This document shows, in pieces, positions 7,885-13,411 of a DNA stretch of 15,816 bases. Source of the DNA: Verrucomicrobiales bacterium (GTDB lineage Bacteria; Verrucomicrobiota; Verrucomicrobiia; Limisphaerales; JAFMIX01); NCBI GenBank assembly GCA_017853785.1, contig JAFMIX010000017.1, positions 1-15,816 on the forward strand, in the 5' to 3' direction. Below the pieces are notes generated by a model. It did not search any database, was not told the DNA's origin, and worked only from the letters and a program-made list of their open reading frames with translations. Positions within the stretch are counted from its first letter, which is position 1; every line of letters starts with the position of its first letter. A program made the position numbers and the translations under genes.

Positions 7885-8921
7885 GGCGCGCGGCGGTAAC
7901 GGGTATTAGCCAATAGCAACTCCAGCGCGAGCAGACCACACGCAGCCAGCAGCGGCCAGTGAAACATCGGGCGGTAGGACGCGTGCCGCTGCAGTTTCAT
8001 TGCGGTCTTCTCCAGTTTGTTGATGTGATTGTAGATGGCCTGCAACTCGTGCGCGCTGGTCGCGCGGTAAAAATTGCCGCGCGAAAGTTCCGCGATGCGG
8101 TCGAGCACAGTGTAGTTCGCCGGTTGCAGCATGAGCGTGGGAATCAAATTGCCGTTGCCATTGAGCGTGAGTTTGCCGGTGGCCGGGTCGAACGCCGGCA
8201 GCTGACACGGTTGATCCACGCCGATACCGATGGTGTAAATTTTGCAGCCGAGCGCGGCGGCCATTTGCGCGGCGGGCAACGGCTCGATCTCGCCCTTGTT
8301 GTTGTCGCCGTCGGTCAGGAGAATGATGATGCGGCTCTTGCTTTTAGGAATGGCATTGAGCCGTTTCGCGGCGACGGCGATGGCGTCGCCGATGGCTGTG
8401 CCGAGTTCCGTGAGCGTGCCGACGTGGAGGCGGCGAAGATTTTCAATCAGCCAATCGTGATTCAATGTGAGCGGACTTGCGAGATACGGCACGGCGGAAA
8501 ACACGACCAGCCCGATGCGGTCGTCCGGACGTTTCTGGATAAAGTTTTCCATGACCTTCGCCGCGATGTCGAACCGCGAGACGCGCGAGCCGGGCGCGCT
8601 CATGTCCTGCGCCATCATGGACCACGAGAGGTCGAGCACGAGCATGATGTCCAGTCCCGCCGCTTCCTTTTGCACCTGTGTGTCCACCAGCCGCGGCCCG
8701 GCCAACGCCACGATGCCCAACGCCACCACAAGCAACCGCAAGAAAATTAGCAACCGTCCCGCCGCCGCCCGCGCCTGTGCGCCTGCCGCCCGCGCGAGGT
8801 CGGCGCTGGAGAAACGCAGCGCGGCGAAGCGCCCGACGCGTCTGCGCAGGAACGCATACACCGGCAGCAGCGCCAGCAGCGCCAGCACCCAAGGAAATTG
8901 GAATTCCAGTTCGCCGTTCAT
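7881..8921 (-). CDS. batA: BatA-like membrane-anchored vWA protein
   Basis: 346 residues with the classic BatA layout: a hydrophobic N-terminus (FPWVLALLALLPVYAFL, 9-25), a second helix (LLIFLRLLVVALGIVALA, 57-74), a vWA domain, and a C-terminal helix near 318-340 (HWPLLAACGLLALELLL). The metal-binding residues are intact: Asp97-Leu-Ser99-Trp-Ser101, Thr175 in GTAIG and Asp204 in LLTDGDNN. An insert of about 30 residues with a GNGNLIPT stretch lies between the late vWA strands. BatA and BatB are thought to present paired vWA domains at the membrane to a MoxR ATPase. The gene overlaps both neighbours by four bases (ATGA), so it is translated as part of the same operon. Confidence 0.88.
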   Translation of the reverse strand: MNGELEFQFPWVLALLALLPVYAFLRRRVGRFAALRFSSADLARAAGAQARAAAGRLLIFLRLLVVALGIVALAGPRLVDTQVQKEAAGLDIMLVLDLSWSMMAQDMSAPGSRVSRFDIAAKVMENFIQKRPDDRIGLVVFSAVPYLASPLTLNHDWLIENLRRLHVGTLTELGTAIGDAIAVAAKRLNAIPKSKSRIIILLTDGDNNKGEIEPLPAAQMAAALGCKIYTIGIGVDQPCQLPAFDPATGKLTLNGNGNLIPTLMLQPANYTVLDRIAELSRGNFYRATSAHELQAIYNHINKLEKTAMKLQRHASYRPMFHWPLLAACGLLALELLLANTRYRRAP

Positions 8922-9541
8922 GCGCGGGATTGGGGTGGGGTTGCGTCCGCGTGGAGCTCGGCGCGCCGGGCTTCCGCTTGGGCGATGAGTTCCAGCGCGC
9001 GCGTCGCCGCGCCGAGGGGCGGCGTGGCAGCGGGAGAAAATTTTCGAGCGTCACACTCCCGCAGAAAATACCCCGCCGCCGCAGCCAGTTGCGGGCCGAC
9101 ATTTTTATCCACTGCTAACGTCTGGCAGAATTCTGCCGTGGTGAGTTCGCCGGGCGCGAGGCCGAACGCCGCGCGGAAGTAGCGGTGGAGGATTTGCGAA
9201 ATCTGGCTCAACGCCGCGCCATCCTCCGGCCGCGAGCGCAGCAGTTCCAGCGCTTGGCGCGCCATCACTTCTGGCGGAATCACTGCAGCAGGCTTGGGGC
9301 GCAGCCACCGCCACACGACGAGCGCGACCAGCAGCAGCGCGGCGAGGCTTGCGAGTAGAAGCGTGCTTCCGTGCTGCTCCCAGAACGTGGGCGGCAAGAC
9401 GGGGCAGGGCGGGGCGAGCTTGGGGATTTCCTCCTCGGCGGCGGCCACGGTCAGCGAAGGAAGAATGCAGAATAAAGAATGAAGAACCAGCCGGGCGCGG
9501 CGGTTTTTTTCTGCATTCTTCATTCTGCCTTCTGCCTTCAT
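8918..9541 (-). CDS. DUF4381-type membrane protein with a repeat-derived signal peptide
   Basis: 207 residues. The family call rests on one transmembrane helix (about 60-80, TLLLASLAALLLVALVVWRW), then a helical cytoplasmic domain with the ALSQISQILHRYFRAAFG and TTAEFCQTL pattern typical of DUF4381, and on its place between DUF58 and BatA genes. The function is unknown; a structural part of the MoxR-vWA complex is likely. The N-terminus (basic KNAEKNRRAR, hydrophobic LVLHSLFCILPSL, then TVAAA-E) reads as a cleavable signal peptide and is encoded almost entirely by an inverted repeat. I chose the ATG at 9541, which overlaps the DUF58 stop as TGATG; GTG at 9544 is equally in frame. A later ATG (9523) would still keep the signal. 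Confidence 0.75.
   Translation of the reverse strand: MKAEGRMKNAEKNRRARLVLHSLFCILPSLTVAAAEEEIPKLAPPCPVLPPTFWEQHGSTLLLASLAALLLVALVVWRWLRPKPAAVIPPEVMARQALELLRSRPEDGAALSQISQILHRYFRAAFGLAPGELTTAEFCQTLAVDKNVGPQLAAAAGYFLRECDARKFSPAATPPLGAATRALELIAQAEARRAELHADATPPQSRA
9456..9539. repeat. Inverted repeat with heptamer texture in the DUF4381 signal region
   Basis: Arms 9456-9486 and 9509-9539 match at 27 of 31 positions as reverse complements around a 22-base loop. The left arm has a 7-base rhythm (AGAATGC, AGAATAA, AGAATGA, AGAA), and the right arm shows the same on the other strand (CATTCTT, CATTCTG, CCTTCTG, CCTTC). It runs from within two bases of the DUF58 stop to the end of the hydrophobic core of the DUF4381 protein, so it is coding throughout. 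Repeats of this GAAGGCAGAA type are, from memory, common dispersed elements in Verrucomicrobia-like genomes. Confidence 0.88.
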
Positions 9542-10485
9542 CACCCGCGCCTCCGGCCGCGGCGCATTTCAAAGAACCGTTGCAGCGCCGGGGCGAACGG
9601 TTCGGCGGTGTTGAAGCGAAGCGTGTCCACGCCGGTGCGGTTCAGGGCGCGGTCCAGTTCATCGAGCCGCTCGCGGTTGGCGCGGGCGAATCGCTCGCGC
9701 ACGGCGGGCCGGGCGGAATCCACTTCCAGCAGCTCGCCGGTCTCGGCGTCTTCGATGGTGAGCAGGCCGGCGTCGGGCAACGCGCCTTCGCGCGGGTCGT
9801 GTAGGTGCAGGCAGACGAGGTCGTGGCGGGCGTTGGTGAGGCCGAGTTCCTGGATGACGTCGCGCCCCCTCATCTCGTCCTTCTCCCCCGGTGGGGGAGA
9901 AGGACGAGATGAGGGGGATGTTCCCGAGTGTAAAAAATCCGTGAGCAGAAAGACGATTGCCCGGCGGTGCATGACGTGGTTCAGGAAAGTGAGCGCGCCC
10001 GTGATGTCTGTGCCGCGTTTGCGGGGCGTGTAGGCGAGCATTTCTCGGACGATTCGCAGGATGTGCCGGCGGCCTTTGCGCGGCGGGATGAACAGTTCCA
10101 CCTCATCGGAGAAGAGCAGCAGCGCGACTTTGTCGCCGTTGCGGGCGGCGGAGAGGGCGAGCGTGGCGGCGACTTCGGCGGCGAACTCGCGCTTGGTGCA
10201 GTTGCCCGAGCCGAAGGCGGACGAGCCGGAGACATCCACGGCGAGGACGGCGGCGAGTTCGCGCTCCTCGCGGAAGCGTTTCACAAAGGGCCGGCCCATG
10301 CGATGCGTGACGTTCCAGTCGATGCTGCGCACGTCATCGCCGGGGAGGTATTCGCGCAACTCCTCGAAGTCCATGCCGCGGCCCTTGAAGTGGCTGAGAT
10401 ACGCGCCGACCATCGTGTCGTTGACGAGGCGGTTGGTGCGCACCTCGACCCGACGGACGGATTCGAGGAGTTCAGTGACGGTCAT
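9541..10485 (-). CDS. DUF58 protein with vWA-like domain
   Basis: 314 residues. The DUF58 core motif is clear: SHFKGRGMDFEELREYLPGD (31-50), followed by DVRSIDWNVTHRMGRPFVK (51-69) and FREERE. A vWA-like fold follows with Asp84-x-Ser86-x-Ser88 (DVSGS), Thr159 (GTDITGAL) and Asp183 (LLTDF). There are no membrane helices, so it is probably cytoplasmic and works with the MoxR ATPase at the membrane complex. Residues 190-207 (SPSSRPSPPPGEKDEMRG region) are encoded by a perfect palindrome and look like an insertion in the loop after the Asp183 strand. The ATG has AGGA eight bases upstream. In most such operons moxR directly precedes this gene; here a 629-base REP element intervenes. Confidence 0.92.
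   Translation of the reverse strand: MTVTELLESVRRVEVRTNRLVNDTMVGAYLSHFKGRGMDFEELREYLPGDDVRSIDWNVTHRMGRPFVKRFREERELAAVLAVDVSGSSAFGSGNCTKREFAAEVAATLALSAARNGDKVALLLFSDEVELFIPPRKGRRHILRIVREMLAYTPRKRGTDITGALTFLNHVMHRRAIVFLLTDFLHSGTSPSSRPSPPPGEKDEMRGRDVIQELGLTNARHDLVCLHLHDPREGALPDAGLLTIEDAETGELLEVDSARPAVRERFARANRERLDELDRALNRTGVDTLRFNTAEPFAPALQRFFEMRRGRRRG
9865..9917. repeat. Perfect 25-bp palindrome inside the DUF58 gene
   Basis: Arms 9865-9889 and 9893-9917 are exact reverse complements over 25 bases with a 3-base loop (GGT). The arm is C-rich at both ends (CCCCCTCATCTC and CTTCTCCCCC). It encodes residues 190-207 of the DUF58 protein in frame. In the transcript it would form a very stable hairpin in the middle of a coding region. 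The lack of any mismatch suggests recent arrival or active homogenisation. Confidence 0.95.
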
Positions 10486-10544
10486 GGAAAAGTCCTAAAA
10501 ACTGATTTAATTCAATCAAGTTCTCCGCAGCTTTACACACCATT

Positions 10545-10623
10545 AGCCCGAAGGGCTGACGGAAATTAGCCGGGGGCAACGCCCCCGGTAAAGCCCCCGC
10601 GAAAATTCGCCCCGGCAGGGGCG
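10545..10623. repeat. Left REP arm: three consecutive hairpins
   Basis: Three hairpins in a row: AGCCC-GAA-GGGCT (10545-10557), CCGGGGGC-AAC-GCCCCCGG (10570-10588) and CGCCCC-GGCA-GGGGCG (10608-10623). The arm lies just downstream of the transposase stop, between it and the DUF58 gene. It is the mirror image of the right arm: bases 10561-10591 are identical over 31 positions to the reverse complement of 11124-11154, and the hairpin order is reversed. In the operon transcript it would form strong structure 60 to 140 bases before the DUF58 start. Confidence 0.92.
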
Positions 10624-10640
10624 GCGGATAATTACCAAAG

Positions 10641-11078
10641 CTAGCGTTCGTCATATTCCACTCCGCTCCGTTGGAGCAACTCGACATATTCTTCCTGAAA
10701 TGTCTTTTTACGGTGGTGTTCTTCTTGATGCATAATGTAATTCCTGACCGTTTCAAGCAACGAAACGCTCACGGTAAAAGCGCCGTAGCCGTCCTGCCAC
10801 TCGAAATCTTTTTCGCCGATGGTTTCATGCACCCAAGCCGACGATGCGCGTTTCACATCGCGCATGACATCGGCCAGCCGGTGGGTGGCGCGCATCCCCA
10901 GCAGCAAATGGACGTGATCGGCAACGCCACCGATAGCTTCGGGAATGATTTCGAGAGTTGTGGCCGCGCCGCCGAGATAGGCATGCAGACGCGGACGCCA
11001 AGCGGCCGCAATCAGCGGACGCTGGTGTTTTGTTCCAAACACGACATGGAAATGCAGGCTCAGATGCGTTGATGACAT
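10641..11078 (-). CDS. REP-associated tyrosine transposase (IS200-like Y1 family)
   Basis: 145 residues, a complete Y1 transposase domain of the HUH superfamily, which cuts and joins single-stranded DNA at hairpins. Visible are the opening THLSLHFHVVFGTKHQRPLI (4-23), the metal-binding HUH motif in VADHVHLLLGM, RLADVMRDVKRASSAWVHE, the WQDGYGAFTVS stretch, and the helix VRNYIMHQEEHH with the presumed nucleophile tyrosine. No accessory TnpB gene is present, and the flanks are REP hairpins, which favours a RAYT over a true IS200. The frame ends at TAG right after YDER; the next codons would read Leu-Trp-stop, so a TAC-to-TAG change has probably removed three terminal residues. Activity may survive. 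The start is preceded only by an A-rich stretch. Confidence 0.9.
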   Translation of the reverse strand: MSSTHLSLHFHVVFGTKHQRPLIAAAWRPRLHAYLGGAATTLEIIPEAIGGVADHVHLLLGMRATHRLADVMRDVKRASSAWVHETIGEKDFEWQDGYGAFTVSVSLLETVRNYIMHQEEHHRKKTFQEEYVELLQRSGVEYDER

Positions 11079-11090
11079 TTTCTTTTTCCC

Positions 11091-11173
11091 GCACCCCTGC
11101 CGGGGTGCAAATTTTTGGACACGTTACCGGGGGCGTTGCCCCCGGCTAATTTCCAGCAGCCCTTCGGGCTGCT
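11091..11173. repeat. Right REP arm: three consecutive hairpins
   Basis: Hairpins GCACCCC-TGCC-GGGGTGC (11091-11108), CCGGGGGC-GTT-GCCCCCGG (11127-11145) and AGCAGCCC-TTC-GGGCTGCT (11155-11173). It begins 12 bases upstream of the transposase start and mirrors the left arm. The outer hairpin here has an 8-bp stem against 5 bp on the left, so the arms have diverged at the ends while the 31-base middle unit stayed identical. In the operon transcript it would fold just after moxR and could stop or slow RNA decay from the 3' side. Confidence 0.92.
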
Positions 11174-11255
11174 TGCATGGATTTGATTGTTGCCGGAAAT
11201 AAAACCACGACATCGTTAGTGCAAAGCTGATTTCAATATGGTTTTACCTTTTCTT

Positions 11256-12236
11256 TCACGGCACAGGCACGGCATTGAAAACTTTCTTGATGATCGCATC
11301 CGTGGTCACCGCCTCCGCTTCGGCTTCGTAGGTGAGGATGATGCGATGGCGCAGCACATCCGGGCCGATGTTCTTCACGTCCTCGGGTACGACGTAATCG
11401 CGGCCTTGCAGCAGTGCCCACGCCTTGGCGGCTAGCGTGAGAAAGATGGTGGCGCGCGGCGACGCGCCGAATTGGATGTAGTGCTTGAGGTCGAGCTTGA
11501 AGTCGGCGGGGTTGCGGGTGGCGAGGACGATCTTGACGATGTAGTCGCGGATCTTTTCGTCCACGTGGATCTGGTCCACGAGTTTGCGGGTGGCGAGGAT
11601 CTGGTCGAGCGTGACGACGGGTTTGATGGCCGTCTCGGGACTGGTGAAGGCCATGCGGTCGAGGATGCGGCGTTCTTCGGCTTCGCTGGGGTAATCGAGG
11701 ATGACCTTGAACATGAAGCGGTCCACCTGCGCTTCGGGTAGCGGATACGTTCCTTCCTGGTCAATGGGGTTCTCGGTGGCGAGCACGAGGAAGGGCGAAG
11801 GCAGTTTCATCGTTTCGCCGCCGAGGGTGACTTGGCGTTCCTGCATGGCTTCGAGCAACGCGCTTTGCACTTTGGCGGGGGCGCGGTTGATTTCGTCGGC
11901 GAGGAGGAAGTTGGCGAACACCGGGCCTTTGGTGACGGTGTATTGGCCGGATTGCGGATTGTAGATGAGCGTGCCGACGATGTCGGCGGGCAGGAGGTCG
12001 GGCGTGAATTGGATGCGGTGGAAGCTCGCCTGCACGGCGCCAGCGAGGGTGCGCACACACATGGTTTTGGCGAGGCCGGGCACGCCTTCGAGGAGGACGT
12101 GGCCATTGGCGAGCAGGCCTACGAGCAGCCGATCGACGAGTTGTTCCTGGCCGACAATGACGCGGCCGATTTCCTCCCGCAACGCCTTGGTCCAGGCGGC
12201 GGTTTCCTGCACCTTTGTTTTCAACAAATTGCTCAT
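11256..12236 (-). CDS. moxR: MoxR-family AAA+ ATPase
   Basis: 326 residues, standard length for MoxR (AAA_3 plus lid). The Walker A is GVPGLAKT (51-58), the Walker B FLLADEINRAP (110-120), the sensor region FLVLATENPIDQEGTYPLPE (about 148-167), then AQVDRF. The arginine-finger/lid region with FGASPRATIFL lies near 262-272. MoxR ATPases act as chaperones on vWA-domain proteins; the DUF58, BatA and BatB products downstream are the obvious partners. This is the first gene of the minus-strand operon. The ATG has no convincing ribosome binding site, and a possible promoter lies so close that the transcript may be nearly leaderless. After the stop, 82 bases without recognised features precede the REP element. 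Confidence 0.94.
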   Translation of the reverse strand: MSNLLKTKVQETAAWTKALREEIGRVIVGQEQLVDRLLVGLLANGHVLLEGVPGLAKTMCVRTLAGAVQASFHRIQFTPDLLPADIVGTLIYNPQSGQYTVTKGPVFANFLLADEINRAPAKVQSALLEAMQERQVTLGGETMKLPSPFLVLATENPIDQEGTYPLPEAQVDRFMFKVILDYPSEAEERRILDRMAFTSPETAIKPVVTLDQILATRKLVDQIHVDEKIRDYIVKIVLATRNPADFKLDLKHYIQFGASPRATIFLTLAAKAWALLQGRDYVVPEDVKNIGPDVLRHRIILTYEAEAEAVTTDAIIKKVFNAVPVP

Positions 12237-12244
12237 GGGTGGTC

Positions 12245-12273
12245 AATGTAGGAATCGGGGTGGCCGGACTCAA
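12245..12273 (-). promoter_or_regulatory. Possible promoter for the moxR/Bat operon
   Basis: Read on the minus strand, TTGAGT (12273-12268) and TACATT (12250-12245) are 17 bases apart, a good -35/-10 layout. Only eight bases separate the -10 box from the moxR ATG, so transcription from here would give an almost leaderless message. That fits the missing ribosome binding site but is weak evidence. The pair lies in the 127-base divergent gap between moxR and parA, which holds no other recognised signal. Confidence 0.25.
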
Positions 12274-12363
12274 GTAGTTTGGGCCGGTAATTGCCGGAGG
12301 CGGGGTTGGGGTGGCAAAGTGTCCGGGCAAATACTTGAACTTGGCCGCGCCTTGCCTTAAACC

Positions 12364-13152
12364 ATGCGCGTGCCGACCAAAGTCATCGCAGTAGCCAATC
12401 AAAAAGGCGGCGTGGGCAAGACCACGACCACCATCAACCTCGCGGCGTGCCTCGCCGCGCTCGGGCAGCGGGTGCTGCTGCTGGACTTCGACCCGCAGGC
12501 GAACGCCACCAGCGGCCTCGGCTTGGAGAAAATCGAGGGCGGCAGCGCGTATCGCGCGCTTATGGGCGAGGGCGGCTTGTTGGAGAAGATCAAGCCCACG
12601 GCTTACGAGCGGCTGGAAATCATTCCCAGCGAAGTGGACTTGTGCGGCGCGGACATCGAGCTGGCGCGGCTGGAGAATCACCTTCAACGCCTCGCCCTCG
12701 TGGTCCGGCCCATCCTCGACGCGAAGCGTTTCGACGTGATGCTGGTGGACTGCCCGCCGTCGCTGGGGATTTTGACCTTGAACGCCTTTGCCGCCGCCGA
12801 TGCGGTGCTGGTGCCGTTGCAGTGCGAGTATTTCGCGCTGGAAGGCGTTTCGATGCTCAATCGCATCATCGGGCAATTGCACGACGCAGGCACGAATCCG
12901 CGCCTGGAACTCTTCGGCGTGGTGATGACGATGTTCGATGGCCGCACGAAGCTATCGCAGCAGGTGGTGGACGAGGTGCGGCAGCATTTCGGTGAACGGG
13001 TGTTTGAGACTTTGATCCCGCGCTCGACCCGTTTGGCGGAAGCGCCGAGTCACGGCAAGCCGGTCATGTATTACGACAAGTCCGGCCCGGGAACGGCGGC
13101 GTATGAGCTGCTCGCCCAGGAAGTGTTGCGGCGGCTGCAGACGCCGGCTTGA
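12364..13152 (+). CDS. parA: ParA/Soj-type partitioning ATPase
   Basis: 262 residues, the size of chromosomal Soj-type ParA without an N-terminal DNA-binding extension. The deviant Walker A is KGGVGKTTT (14-22) with the signature lysine. The A' motif is LLLDFDPQANATSGLG (38-53), and the Walker B region is MLVDCPPSLGILTLNAF. PLQCEYFALEGVS and the late LAEAPSHGKPV motif are all typical. It dimerises on DNA with ATP and moves ParB-bound cargo during chromosome segregation. No parB follows; the next gene converges on it, and I see no parS-like 16-mer in the window. It is divergent from moxR. There is no clear ribosome binding site before the ATG. Confidence 0.94.
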   Translation: MRVPTKVIAVANQKGGVGKTTTTINLAACLAALGQRVLLLDFDPQANATSGLGLEKIEGGSAYRALMGEGGLLEKIKPTAYERLEIIPSEVDLCGADIELARLENHLQRLALVVRPILDAKRFDVMLVDCPPSLGILTLNAFAAADAVLVPLQCEYFALEGVSMLNRIIGQLHDAGTNPRLELFGVVMTMFDGRTKLSQQVVDEVRQHFGERVFETLIPRSTRLAEAPSHGKPVMYYDKSGPGTAAYELLAQEVLRRLQTPA

Positions 13153-13165
13153 AGTGAGACCCGGC

Positions 13166-13342
13166 TCAACGCGGCGAGCCGTTGGAAAAATATATCACCA
13201 ACGCCAACATCGCCGAGACCGCCAAACCGACCGTCAGCGACCAGAGGAACATCGTCTTGCGTTTTTGGCGCAACGCCCGTCCGCCCTGTCCGGGGAACAG
13301 ATAGAACCGCTGGGGCTCCTTGTCGCGATTGAACCAATTCAT
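13166..13342 (-). CDS. Small single-span membrane protein, 58 residues
   Basis: An open frame of 58 codons plus TGA between convergent parA and the minus-strand synthetase gene. The start is MNWFNRDKEPQRFYLFPGQG, followed by a basic stretch (GGRALRQKRK, 20-29), one transmembrane helix (MFLWSLTVGLAVSAMLALVI, 31-50) and a short tail YFSNGSPR. By the positive-inside rule the N-terminus is cytoplasmic. The coding-like design and the lack of any other gene in the 259-base gap argue that it is real. The ribosome binding site is weak (CGGAC before the ATG). I do not recognise the family. A longer frame on the same strand (13071-13337) overlaps parA and is less protein-like. Confidence 0.72.
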   Translation of the reverse strand: MNWFNRDKEPQRFYLFPGQGGRALRQKRKTMFLWSLTVGLAVSAMLALVIYFSNGSPR

Positions 13343-13411
13343 GTCCGATATTGTTCAGGAATCACGCCAGCAGCGCAATCTTTTCACACTCCCGCCTGCG
13401 GGTTGTAGGGG

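Larger units (their letters stand above)
10545..11173 (-). mobile_element. REP-transposase unit (REPtron-like) inserted between moxR and DUF58
   Basis: A 629-base unit consisting of a single Y1 transposase gene between two mirror-image arms of three hairpins each. The outermost hairpins are both of AGCCC/GGGCT type, the middle pair are identical in the stem, and the inner pair share a CCCCGGCAGGGG-type core. This is the arrangement known for REP-associated tyrosine transposases (RAYTs) with their REP/BIME sequences. It splits an operon whose other junctions overlap. I could not identify a target-site duplication or the exact ends. Confidence 0.8.

Noticed and set aside
11108..11217. Short minus-strand frame starting ATG TCG TGG and running through the right REP arm
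   Set aside because: About 29 codons, most of them made of REP hairpin sequence; such frames are routine artefacts of REP DNA.
12335..12363. TTGAAC-17-TAAACC as the parA promoter
   Set aside because: The -10 box would touch the ATG, so transcription would begin inside the gene; the -10 match is also poor.
13162..13181. Hairpin CGGCTC/GAGCCG just after parA as a terminator
   Set aside because: Six-bp stem with an 8-base loop and no T-run on either strand; it also overlaps the end of the small membrane-protein gene.
13071..13337. 88-codon minus-strand frame overlapping parA and the small membrane gene
   Set aside because: It overlaps the end of parA antisense and has no coherent structure, while the 58-residue frame on the same strand gives a clear membrane helix.
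13391..13402. CCCGC-CT-GCGGG as a terminator or start of a REP between the small gene and the synthetase
   Set aside because: Only a 2-base loop, no following T-run, and no match to the REP arms near the transposase.
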